Assembly (NCBI RefSeq): GCF_007997085.1
Contig: NZ_VORR01000014.1
Span: 1-64,000, forward strand
DNA from: Polaribacter sp. IC066
Lineage (GTDB): Bacteria; Bacteroidota; Bacteroidia; Flavobacteriales; Flavobacteriaceae
DNA: 64,000 nucleotides
Direction of reading: 5' to 3'
Part shown: positions 45,423 to 53,354 of the stretch, piece by piece
How positions within the stretch are numbered: position 1 is the stretch's first letter
How the letters are laid out: every line of letters starts with the position of its first letter
Notes under the pieces: generated by a model
What the model was told of the DNA's origin: nothing
Database searches by the model: none
What the model saw: the letters and a program-made list of their open reading frames with translations, nothing else
Program-made: the position numbers and the translations under genes

Positions 45423-46562
45423 TTAGAAAATTCTTTTGAATACAGCTCTAATAAAATTTTTGGGTGGCATTTTTAGCATGACTTGCAAATCCTCATAAAA
45501 GAGTGTCTCCTCATCTAAAAATTTAAATATCTTTTGCACGGGAGTACGCTTAAATAACTGGGAAAAAATAGAAGAACCTAAATGATTTTTTTCATGTAAA
45601 ATATCTAATAATAATAAATCATAATACCAAAATTTACTGACTTTATGAAATTCGACTAAAGGTAGATTTTGTTTTAGGAAGTTCACAAGTTTGGTGGTTT
45701 TCTTTGTGGTGTTGTTAAAAGTAAACCCCGTACTTGCTTTAGACCAACCGCCCGCCGTACCAATATGAATAATATTTTCTGAATTTTGTTCCCAAAACTT
45801 ATAGCAAGTCATCGGTATGGAACCTTGTTCTTTTTCTAAAATTTCGTACTCGGTAATGTTTTTATTTTCTAAATATTTTTCGATTTCTGTTTTATAGATA
45901 TCATACGCTAAAACATCTTGTGAAAACAAGGTATATTCAAACAAAGCCTCATTTTTACTAGTTGGCAAAATATACATAAAACGAGTATTTCCTCGCTGCT
46001 CAACTGTAAAATCCATAAAAGTAGCTGCGGTATTATCAAAAGAATCTTCTTTCGTTTTTATAAAAAAACCAACAAAATGTTGCTGTAGAACAGGGAATTC
46101 AATTTGCTTTTTATAGGCATCCGTAAAAAGAATACTATTGATGAGCGTTTTCGTTTTAAAAACTTGATTTTCTGCTATTACTTCTGCCTCATTATCCAGC
46201 TGATGAATACTAATAACTGTATCTTTCTGAAAACTAATATTTTGTTTACGCTTTAATTGATTCCAGATTTTCAAGTAAAAATCTTTACTTCGAATCATTT
46301 TATATTTATAGGGTACAATATTTTCTTTCGCTTTATAAGAATCGCTTTTAAAGATAATTTTGTCCCATGAAGCACTTAAAATAGTGTCCCATTCACCATT
46401 TTCTTTCTCCCAATAACACCAAGTTCTATCATTGGTATCTTTCTTTTCTTTCTCTAAAATTAAAATGGTTTTATCATCAAAAAAAGTATCTTTAGACATT
46501 CTATAAGCCATCATTAACCCAGATGCACCTCCGCCAACAATTATGTAGTCGTAATAATTCAT
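45423..46562 (-). CDS. crtY: Lycopene beta-cyclase
   Basis: Converts lycopene to beta-carotene. The 379 residues have the FAD Rossmann motif IIVGGGASGLMMAYRM (about 7-22), the dinucleotide motif ILILEKEKK, the lycopene-cyclase region NDRTWCYWE (about 44-52), and GTAGGWSKASTGFTF (about 270). It lies 141 bases downstream of crtZ, farther than the other crt genes, so it might have its own promoter; none was found. Confidence 0.92.
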   Translation of the reverse strand: MNYYDYIIVGGGASGLMMAYRMSKDTFFDDKTILILEKEKKDTNDRTWCYWEKENGEWDTILSASWDKIIFKSDSYKAKENIVPYKYKMIRSKDFYLKIWNQLKRKQNISFQKDTVISIHQLDNEAEVIAENQVFKTKTLINSILFTDAYKKQIEFPVLQQHFVGFFIKTKEDSFDNTAATFMDFTVEQRGNTRFMYILPTSKNEALFEYTLFSQDVLAYDIYKTEIEKYLENKNITEYEILEKEQGSIPMTCYKFWEQNSENIIHIGTAGGWSKASTGFTFNNTTKKTTKLVNFLKQNLPLVEFHKVSKFWYYDLLLLDILHEKNHLGSSIFSQLFKRTPVQKIFKFLDEETLFYEDLQVMLKMPPKNFIRAVFKRIF

Positions 46563-46703
46563 ACAAGTTTTATTGAGGTAAATTTAGTCATAAATGAGAA
46601 AACATGGCAGTTAAGTATCATTAACTTTGATTAACAGGTGTTAGATTAAAGTTCAATTGAAGACAAGTATTATATTAAAATAGAACATAAAACCTTTAGA
46701 AGC

Positions 46704-47147
46704 TTAAATTTTTGGTTTTTGAAAATATTTTAGCGGCACAAATAACATTCCGAAACACTGGCTTTCTTCTTTGCCCATATTTTTATGATGAATTTTATGC
46801 GCTTTTCTCAACCCCTTTAAATACCTATTATTTGTATGTTTAAACCATTTAAATCGTTGATGAATTAAAACATCATGAATTAAAAAATAGGCGATACCAT
46901 AAAATAAAATACCTAGACCTATAGCCACTAAATAAGTGTTCCCTGCACCTCCTCCAAAATATAAAAGTAGCATGCTTGGTAAAGCAAAAATGACAAAAAA
47001 AGCATCATTTTTTTCAAAACCGTCGTATTTAGGTTGATGATGATCTTCATGCAAGAACCAACCAAAACCATGCATCACATATTTATGAGTACACCACGAA
47101 ACACCTTCCATTGTTAAAAAAACACCTAAAGTTGTTAGAAAAAACAT
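46704..47147 (-). CDS. crtZ: Beta-carotene hydroxylase
   Basis: Diiron membrane hydroxylase converting beta-carotene to zeaxanthin. The 147 residues have the histidine clusters HKYVMH (about 21-26), HEDHH (about 33-37), a buried H...H pair around IHDVLIHQRF and HKIHH near 117-121, the set typical of the CrtZ/fatty acid hydroxylase family, and about four hydrophobic segments. It starts 2 bases after crtB ends. Confidence 0.94.
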   Translation of the reverse strand: MFFLTTLGVFLTMEGVSWCTHKYVMHGFGWFLHEDHHQPKYDGFEKNDAFFVIFALPSMLLLYFGGGAGNTYLVAIGLGILFYGIAYFLIHDVLIHQRFKWFKHTNNRYLKGLRKAHKIHHKNMGKEESQCFGMLFVPLKYFQKPKI

Positions 47148-47149
47148 AC

Positions 47150-47992
47150 TTATATAATATTCAATTTATATTTCACATAACTTCTTGCCAACAAATTAAT
47201 TTTCATTGGATCGGAAATTCTAATTCTTGTATCCATAATTCTTTCCGATGGCACATTACTCAACTTTTTAAGCAGCCTTCTATAATATCTATAGGCCATA
47301 TAAACACCAAATTTTGCTTCAACAGGTAATTTTAAAATCCCATTTTTGTAAGCATAATCAAAATCGGCTTCTATTTCATCTATAATTATTTGTTTCGATT
47401 CTTGCGTTAATTTGCCCAAATCGATATTCGGAAAATAAGAACGATTTAACACTTCATAATCGTCTTTTAAATCTCTTAAAAAATTAACTTTTTGAAAAGC
47501 AGATCCCAAACGCATTGCTGCATCTTTTAACTCGTCGAACATTGCATCATCTCCGTTTACAAACACTTTTAAGCACATTAACCCTACAACATCTGCAGAA
47601 CCATAAATGTATTCATCATATTCTTCTTTCGTAGAATATTCCGTTTTGTGCAAATCTGCTTTCATACTTTTTAAGAAAGCTTGCACCATGTGGTCTGGAA
47701 TTTTATACCTTTTAACTGTCTGTTGAAAAGAATTTAAAATAGGGTTTAAGCTAATTCCATGTTTCGTTGCAAAATAATAATCCCGCTCAAAGTGCGTCAT
47801 TAATTCTTCTTTATCATACTCATGAAAAGTATCTACAATTTCATCTGCAAAACGCACAAAACCGTAAATATTATAAATATCAGTCCTTATTTTTGGCGAT
47901 AAAGTATTCACAGCCATAGAAAAAGAGGTACTATATCTTTTAGTAACCAATTCACTGCAACTATTACAAACGCTATCGAATAATTCTTTCAT
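47150..47992 (-). CDS. crtB: Phytoene synthase
   Basis: Condenses two geranylgeranyl diphosphates to phytoene. The 280 residues carry both Asp-rich motifs: FVRFADEIVDT (about 45-56) and KVNFLRDLKDDYE (about 167-179), and the signature YGSADVVGLMCLKVF. It follows crtI after 4 bases. Confidence 0.94.
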   Translation of the reverse strand: MKELFDSVCNSCSELVTKRYSTSFSMAVNTLSPKIRTDIYNIYGFVRFADEIVDTFHEYDKEELMTHFERDYYFATKHGISLNPILNSFQQTVKRYKIPDHMVQAFLKSMKADLHKTEYSTKEEYDEYIYGSADVVGLMCLKVFVNGDDAMFDELKDAAMRLGSAFQKVNFLRDLKDDYEVLNRSYFPNIDLGKLTQESKQIIIDEIEADFDYAYKNGILKLPVEAKFGVYMAYRYYRRLLKKLSNVPSERIMDTRIRISDPMKINLLARSYVKYKLNII

Positions 47993-47996
47993 ACTC

Positions 47997-49460
47997 TTAC
48001 TGATTTTTAATAATTAACTCTGATGCTATTTTACCAGATATTAATGCTGGAGGAACTCCTGGACCGGGTACTGTTAATTGACCCGTAAAATACAAATTAT
48101 TTACCAAACTACTTTTAATATTTGGTCTTAAAAAAGCAGTTTGTAAAAGAGTATTTGCCATACCATATGCATTACCCTTGTAAGAATTATACTCGTCTTT
48201 AAAATCTTGTACACAAAAAGATCGCTTAAATAACACACTTGATTTAATTTCTTGGTTTGTTAATTTCTCAAACCTATCAATAATTTTATGAAAATAAGTT
48301 TCTCTTAATTCTTCTGTATCATTCAATCCGGGTGATAATGGTATCAAGAAAAAACCTGCTTCTTTGCCTTCTGGTGCCGAAGTTGCATCTGTCATAGAAG
48401 TAAAATTAGCATAAAACAAAGGATCTGTTGGCCACTGCGGATGATCGTATATTTCTTCTGCATGTGCATCAAAATCTGTATCAAAAAATAACGTATGATG
48501 ACTTGCGTTTTTTATTTTTTTATCAAACCCAACATAAAATAACAGCGATGAAGGTGCAAAAGTTTTCTTATCCCAGTACTTTTCTGAATATTGTCTTAAA
48601 CTTTGATCTATCAAGGTTTCTGTATGATGATAATCGGCGCCACTCAAAACTAATTCCGCATCAATTTTTTCATGATCAAGCATCAACCCTGTTACATTTT
48701 TATTTGCATCTGTTAAGATTTCTGTAACGTTGGCATTTGTTCTAAACTGAACACCTAAACTTTCTGCTAAAGTAACCATCCCTTCAACTACTTTATACAT
48801 ACCACCTCTTGGGTGCCAAGTACCCAAACCAAAATCTGCGTAGTTCATAAAATTATAAAAAGCAGGTGTATTACTAGGTTTTGCACCTAAAAACAATACA
48901 GGAAACTCTAAAATTTTAATTAATTTAGGACTCTTTATATTTTTTCGAACTTGCGTTCTAATGGTAGAAAAAAACTGTGTAACTCTTGCTATTGTTGTAG
49001 AATTGACTAATTCTAACGGCGAAATACCTGGTTTGTATACCAAATCTTTTATCGCTGTATCGTAATTAGCTTTCGCAGAATCTAAAAAACTTTTTAAATG
49101 TGCACTACTCCCTTTTTCTTCTTCTTCAAAAAGTTGATAAATCTCTTCTAGCCTATCAGAAATTTTTACAGAATCGTTGTTTCCAAAATAAACTTCGTAA
49201 CCAGGACTTAATTTATCTAAAGTGTAATAGTCTGATGGTTTTTTACCAAAATCACCAAAAAAACGTTCAAAGACATCTGGCATCCAATACCAAGATGGTC
49301 CTAAATCGAATGTAAAACCATCTTTACTATATTGTCTTGCTCTGCCTCCTAAAGTATCATTTTTCTCTAAAACTGTTACATTATAACCTGCTTTTGCTAA
49401 ATAGCAAGATGCAGATAATGATGAAAAGCCCGAACCGATTATGTATGCGTTTTTATTCAT
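47997..49460 (-). CDS. crtI: Phytoene desaturase (CrtI type)
   Basis: FAD enzyme taking phytoene to lycopene by four desaturations. The 487 residues begin with AYIIGSGFSSLSASCYLAKA (FAD motif, about 5-24), include FDLGPSWYWMPDVFERF and end with FTGQLTVPGPGVPPALISGK, the CrtI C-terminal signature. It is the first crt gene and is preceded by a -7 candidate, TATCTTTG. Confidence 0.95.
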   Translation of the reverse strand: MNKNAYIIGSGFSSLSASCYLAKAGYNVTVLEKNDTLGGRARQYSKDGFTFDLGPSWYWMPDVFERFFGDFGKKPSDYYTLDKLSPGYEVYFGNNDSVKISDRLEEIYQLFEEEEKGSSAHLKSFLDSAKANYDTAIKDLVYKPGISPLELVNSTTIARVTQFFSTIRTQVRKNIKSPKLIKILEFPVLFLGAKPSNTPAFYNFMNYADFGLGTWHPRGGMYKVVEGMVTLAESLGVQFRTNANVTEILTDANKNVTGLMLDHEKIDAELVLSGADYHHTETLIDQSLRQYSEKYWDKKTFAPSSLLFYVGFDKKIKNASHHTLFFDTDFDAHAEEIYDHPQWPTDPLFYANFTSMTDATSAPEGKEAGFFLIPLSPGLNDTEELRETYFHKIIDRFEKLTNQEIKSSVLFKRSFCVQDFKDEYNSYKGNAYGMANTLLQTAFLRPNIKSSLVNNLYFTGQLTVPGPGVPPALISGKIASELIIKNQ

Positions 49461-49477
49461 TGAAAAAATTTGTTGAA

Positions 49478-49485
49478 CAAAGATA
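49478..49485 (-). promoter_or_regulatory. Predicted -7 element of crtI
   Basis: TATCTTTG on the minus strand fits TAnnTTTG, 17 bases before the crtI start and inside the 62-base gap to the MerR gene. A clear -33 is not visible. A CarH-like repressor would be expected to bind around here. Confidence 0.5.
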
Positions 49486-49522
49486 TAATTTTATTAAACA
49501 AGATGATGAAGTGATTTGATTT

Positions 49523-50416
49523 TTATAAGTCTTTTAACAAATCTGCCATGGAATCAAATAATGAAATATTTTCATTTAATTGAAGGTGCTTTACTTTTTC
49601 CACCTTTCTACCAACGGCAATAAATTTATTTTTTGTACCCTCCATTACCTCATTTACTTCACGAAAATAGTCTTCTATTTTTTCATCATAAGGCTGAATT
49701 GTAAAAGACGATATAAAACAAATTTGTCGTTCGCTGTCTAAAAAGTAATTCAAATTATTAAGCGGTAAACTTTGCCCTAAATATATAGTATGAAATCCTC
49801 TTAAAACCAATTCGTAATTTAAATACAACAATCCTAATTCATGAATCTCGTTTTCTGGCAAAAATAATACATACGTTTTATTGTTATCTGTAATACCGTA
49901 TTGTAATTTTTCTGTGTTTGTTTGAATTTTCTGTGCAATTAAATTTGATATAAAATGCTCGTGCGCTGGCAGCAAAGTTTCTGTTTGCCACAGCAAACCA
50001 ATTTGCTCTAAAAATGGTAAAAAAACATCCTTAAAAATTTCTCTAAAAGTTTTTTTCTGTAATAAAGTGTTATACGTGTTGTTAAAGATGATTTTATCAA
50101 ACTGAAACATTGCTACTTTAAACGAATTTATTGCTTCGTCATTTACCCCAATATTAAAGGCTAGCTCTCTTGATTTCAGCGTAATATCATCATCTGACAT
50201 TGCGGCAATTTTAGATATTTTAAATCCGTTTTTGTTTAACAAAACAATATTTAATAGTTTTGTTAAATTCTCTGGCGTGTAGTATCGAATATTTGTTTCT
50301 GTCCTTTTTGGCTCTAATAGATTATACCGCTTTTCCCAAATTCTAATGGTATGTGCCTTTATTCCAGATATATTCTCAAGGTCTTTAATAGTAAAATCTT
50401 GCTTAATATTGTTCAA
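49523..50416 (-). CDS. carH: MerR-family regulator with B12-binding domain (CarH/LitR-like)
   Basis: A 297-residue regulator. An N-terminal MerR helix-turn-helix (about 8-75; SGIKAHTIRIWEKRYNLLEP) is followed by a four-helix cap with W133-x9-E143-H144 and a cobalamin-binding domain with ExHxxG (E190-I-H192-E-L-G195). These are the B12-capping and lower-ligand motifs of light-sensing CarH/LitR. The frame is open further to 50440, but TTG 50416 (MNNIKQDFTIKDLE) is chosen, as family members begin MNN-K and a -7 motif sits at 50438-50445. It lies 62 bases upstream of crtI, in the same direction. Confidence 0.9.
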   Translation of the reverse strand: MNNIKQDFTIKDLENISGIKAHTIRIWEKRYNLLEPKRTETNIRYYTPENLTKLLNIVLLNKNGFKISKIAAMSDDDITLKSRELAFNIGVNDEAINSFKVAMFQFDKIIFNNTYNTLLQKKTFREIFKDVFLPFLEQIGLLWQTETLLPAHEHFISNLIAQKIQTNTEKLQYGITDNNKTYVLFLPENEIHELGLLYLNYELVLRGFHTIYLGQSLPLNNLNYFLDSERQICFISSFTIQPYDEKIEDYFREVNEVMEGTKNKFIAVGRKVEKVKHLQLNENISLFDSMADLLKDL

Positions 50417-50437
50417 TGCAATTCGTTTTATATTCAA

Positions 50438-50445
50438 CAAAGCTA
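50438..50445 (-). promoter_or_regulatory. Predicted -7 element of the carH-like gene
   Basis: TAGCTTTG on the minus strand matches TAnnTTTG, 21 bases before the TTG start at 50416. It supports this start over the TTG at 50440. Confidence 0.5.
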
Positions 50446-50534
50446 GTAATATTATTTAAATAAAAAATTAATTATAGAAAAATGTAACATTTTTAACTTT
50501 TTAACTACTAATAAACTAAAAGAATCAATTAAAG

Positions 50535-51029
50535 GTGCAACGAGATTTAGAGACTAAATTTTTATCAGACTTTGAACAAAATCAAAATATAGCGCACAAA
50601 ATTTGTAGAATATACACTACAAATCAAGATGCGCACAAAGATTTGTTTCAAGAAATCACTATTCAACTTTGGAAAAATTATTCAAAGTTTAGAGGAGATT
50701 CGAAATTTAGTACCTGGATGTACAGAGTTGCTCTAAATACGGCAATATCTTTATATAGAAAATCTACAAGAGCTGTTAAAACGCAAGATATTAGTGATGT
50801 TGCTTTTAAAATAAAAGCATCTGATTATGATGATACCGAAGAAAAACAGTTGAGTGCTTTGTACAATGCAATACACCAATTAAATGATATTGAAAAGGCC
50901 TTAATTTTTTTGTATTTAGAAGACAAACCCTATAAAGAAATATCAGAAACATTGGGTATCTCTTCTGTAAATGCAAGAGTAAAAATGAACAGAGCAAAAG
51001 AAAAATTAAAAAATATTTTAAACCCATAA
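50535..51029 (+). CDS. ECF-type RNA polymerase sigma factor
   Basis: A 164-residue sigma factor with region 2 (about 10-80; DLFQEITIQLWKNYSKFRGDSKFSTWMYRVA) and region 4 (about 105-160; YKEISETLGISSVNARVKMNRAKEKLK) and little between. The GTG start at 50535 is the only reasonable one. It is divergent from the carH-like gene by 118 bases and overlaps nothing; the four-TM gene follows after 2 bases. In Streptomyces a B12 regulator (LitR) controls an adjacent ECF sigma (LitS) for carotenogenesis; the same layout here suggests, but does not prove, a similar circuit. Confidence 0.9.
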   Translation: MQRDLETKFLSDFEQNQNIAHKICRIYTTNQDAHKDLFQEITIQLWKNYSKFRGDSKFSTWMYRVALNTAISLYRKSTRAVKTQDISDVAFKIKASDYDDTEEKQLSALYNAIHQLNDIEKALIFLYLEDKPYKEISETLGISSVNARVKMNRAKEKLKNILNP

Positions 51030-51031
51030 CT

Positions 51032-51676
51032 ATGGATTTATTAGAAAATTATAAAAAAGTTTGGGACAATCAGCCCGAAGAAACTCATAAACTTTCTGCT
51101 GTTGATATATACAAAATGGCGCATTCTAAATCGTCATCTATTGTAAAATGGATTTTTATTGTTGGTGTTTTAGAACTTGCTTTTTGGTTAAGCATAAATC
51201 TATTAGTACCAGATAGTTTTTATAAAATATACAGCGATTTAAATTTAGAAAAGCAGGTGAGCTTTTTTATGATTTTGCACTATATAATCATTATTGTTTT
51301 TTTGTATTTCTTTTATGCTAGCTTTAAAAAAATATCAATTATTGAGAATACGAAAAGCTTAATACAACGAATTTTAAATATTAGAAATACTGTAAAATTT
51401 TATGTGTATTACAATCTTGCCATTGTATTTCTCTCTAGTTTGGCGCTTAATATTGTTTTAATGAGTGATTCTGATAAACTGATGAAGGTGATGAATCCAG
51501 AAAACTTATCGATAGACATTAATCAATTAATAACAATTACCATTATAAGTCAAATAATTGCAATCATAATTTTTATGGTGCTACTTTGGTTTTTTTACAA
51601 ATTAATTTACGGTATTTTACTAAAAAAATTAAATAGAAATTATAAAGAATTGTCCAAATTAGAAAGCGCTACCTAA
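51032..51676 (+). CDS. Four-TM membrane protein, possible anti-sigma factor
   Basis: A 214-residue protein with a short cytoplasmic N-terminus (MDLLENYKKVWDNQPEE, about 1-37) and four membrane helices (about 38-58, 75-97, 120-145, 170-195). The position 2 bases after an ECF sigma gene and the soluble N-terminal segment resemble a membrane anti-sigma factor, but no zinc anti-sigma motif (HxxxCxxC) is present. Role inferred from position only. Confidence 0.75.
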   Translation: MDLLENYKKVWDNQPEETHKLSAVDIYKMAHSKSSSIVKWIFIVGVLELAFWLSINLLVPDSFYKIYSDLNLEKQVSFFMILHYIIIIVFLYFFYASFKKISIIENTKSLIQRILNIRNTVKFYVYYNLAIVFLSSLALNIVLMSDSDKLMKVMNPENLSIDINQLITITIISQIIAIIIFMVLLWFFYKLIYGILLKKLNRNYKELSKLESAT

Positions 51677-51686
51677 AGTAAACGTT

Positions 51687-52169
51687 ATGAAAAAAACAAT
51701 ACTCTTTTTATTTTTAAGTTTCTCACTTATTTCTTTTTCTCAACAACGAAACAACTTTTGGGAAAACGTGCAATTTGGTGGTGGATTTTCAGTTGGTTTC
51801 GGAAACCAAACCACTATCGGAATATCACCAAGTGCCATTTATAATTTTGATAATGGTTTTGCTTTGGGTGCAGGTGTCAATTATTTATATTCAGAAATTA
51901 ACGACTTTACAACACAGGTATATGGTACCAGTTTAATCTCTTTATATCAAACGAATTTCGGAATTCAGTTTTCAGGCGAATTTGATTATAATTTTGCAAA
52001 ACAACAAGACCCATTTGGTTCTATAAACACAAATTTCCCTGCACTCCATCTAGGGATCGCGTATAACCAAGGTAGATTTGCAGTAGGTATTCGTTACGAT
52101 GTTTTATATGATGAAAATAAAAGTATTTTTGCTTCACCTTTTTCACCTGTTATCCGTTTTTACTTCTAA
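51687..52169 (+). CDS. Small outer-membrane beta-barrel protein
   Basis: A 160-residue exported barrel: signal peptide (1-18, ending ISFSQ), then Gly/aromatic alternating strands (FGGGFSVGFGNQTTIGISP, FALGAGVNYLYSE, AVGIRYDVLYD) and a terminal aromatic residue (VIRFYF). The size fits an 8-strand barrel. It follows the four-TM gene by 10 bases, so it may be part of the sigma unit. Its 3' end overlaps the convergent threonine aldolase by 4 bases. Confidence 0.83.
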   Translation: MKKTILFLFLSFSLISFSQQRNNFWENVQFGGGFSVGFGNQTTIGISPSAIYNFDNGFALGAGVNYLYSEINDFTTQVYGTSLISLYQTNFGIQFSGEFDYNFAKQQDPFGSINTNFPALHLGIAYNQGRFAVGIRYDVLYDENKSIFASPFSPVIRFYF

Positions 52170-53185
52170 AAATTTTTAAGTTCTTTTAAGAGAATTTCAT
52201 GCATTTCATTTGTATAATCTAAATGCGTAACAATTCTAATTCTCCCCTCGCCCATCGGTGTTAAAAGAATATTTTTTTCTTTCATTTTTTTGATAAAATT
52301 GTCTGCACCTATTTTTTCATCCACATAAAAAATGATAATATTCGTTTCAATAGGTGCTACTTTGGTAACGTAAGAAAGTGTGTTTAAAAGAACACCTATT
52401 TCTTTTGCTTTTTGATGATCTTCTGCTAATCGGTCTACATGATAATCGAGCGCATAAATACCTGCTGCCGCTAAAAAACCAGCTTGTCTCATAGCGCCAC
52501 CAAACAACTTTCTAATTCTTAATGCTTTTGCAATATGTTCTTTAGAACCTAATAAAACAGAGCCAATTGGCGCCCCTAAACCTTTGGACAAACAGATAGA
52601 AATGGTATCAAATAATTGCCCATATTGTTTTGCCGACTCATTTTTTGCCACAAATGCATTAAACAAACGCGCGCCGTCTAAATGGAACGCTAAATTATTT
52701 TCTTTGGCAACCTTCTGAACCTTCTCTAGTTCCGTAAAATCCCAACAAGCACCTCCTCCTTTATTTGTGGTATTTTCAACACAAACCAATCTTGAATACG
52801 GAACGTGAATATCCGATCTACCAGCAACAGCTTCTTGCAATTGCGCAGCAGTAAACATCCCTCTATCTCCATCAATTAGTTTGCAGGTTACTCCAGAGTT
52901 AAAGGCGGCTCCGCCACCTTCGTAATTGTAAACATGCGCATATTTATCACAAATTAATTTATCGCCAGGTTGTGTATGTAACTTTATAGCTGTTTGATTT
53001 GCCATGGTTCCTGATGGAAAAAAAAGTGCATCTTCCATGCCGAATAATTTTGCCGCTTTCTCTTGCAATTCATTAACCGTCGGATCACTTTTAAAAACGT
53101 CATCGCCAACTTTTGCATGCATCATTACTTCCAACATTTGTGGCGTTGGTTTGGTTACTGTATCTGATATTAAGTCTATAATCAT
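52166..53185 (-). CDS. ltaE: Low-specificity L-threonine aldolase
   Basis: PLP enzyme cleaving threonine and allo-threonine to glycine and acetaldehyde. The 339 residues include LISDTVTKPTPQMLEVM (about 4-20), the PLP-stacking His region DKYAHVYNYEGGG (about 84-96), HLDGARLFNA (about 168-177) and the PLP Lys in SICLSKGLGAPIGSV (about 199). Fold-type I length is normal. It stands alone. Confidence 0.94.
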   Translation of the reverse strand: MIIDLISDTVTKPTPQMLEVMMHAKVGDDVFKSDPTVNELQEKAAKLFGMEDALFFPSGTMANQTAIKLHTQPGDKLICDKYAHVYNYEGGGAAFNSGVTCKLIDGDRGMFTAAQLQEAVAGRSDIHVPYSRLVCVENTTNKGGGACWDFTELEKVQKVAKENNLAFHLDGARLFNAFVAKNESAKQYGQLFDTISICLSKGLGAPIGSVLLGSKEHIAKALRIRKLFGGAMRQAGFLAAAGIYALDYHVDRLAEDHQKAKEIGVLLNTLSYVTKVAPIETNIIIFYVDEKIGADNFIKKMKEKNILLTPMGEGRIRIVTHLDYTNEMHEILLKELKNF

Positions 53186-53245
53186 AATTTTTATCTATAC
53201 TATCAGTTCGAGTGATTTTAGTTGAAACAAAGTGGAAAATAAAAA

Positions 53246-53296
53246 TTGTATCGAGAACTTTTTTTTAATTCGACATTAAAATTGTTCTCGATACAA
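53246..53296. repeat. 13-bp inverted repeat upstream of ltaE
   Basis: TTGTATCGAGAAC (53246-53258) and GTTCTCGATACAA (53284-53296) are perfect inverted arms around 25 AT-rich bases with a T8 tract. It could terminate the upstream minus-strand metalloprotease gene. Confidence 0.65.
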
Positions 53297-53354
53297 ATTT
53301 GTTCATTCTTTACAAATTCACTCCTACTGACAAACTGTTATTTATTATTTCTAT

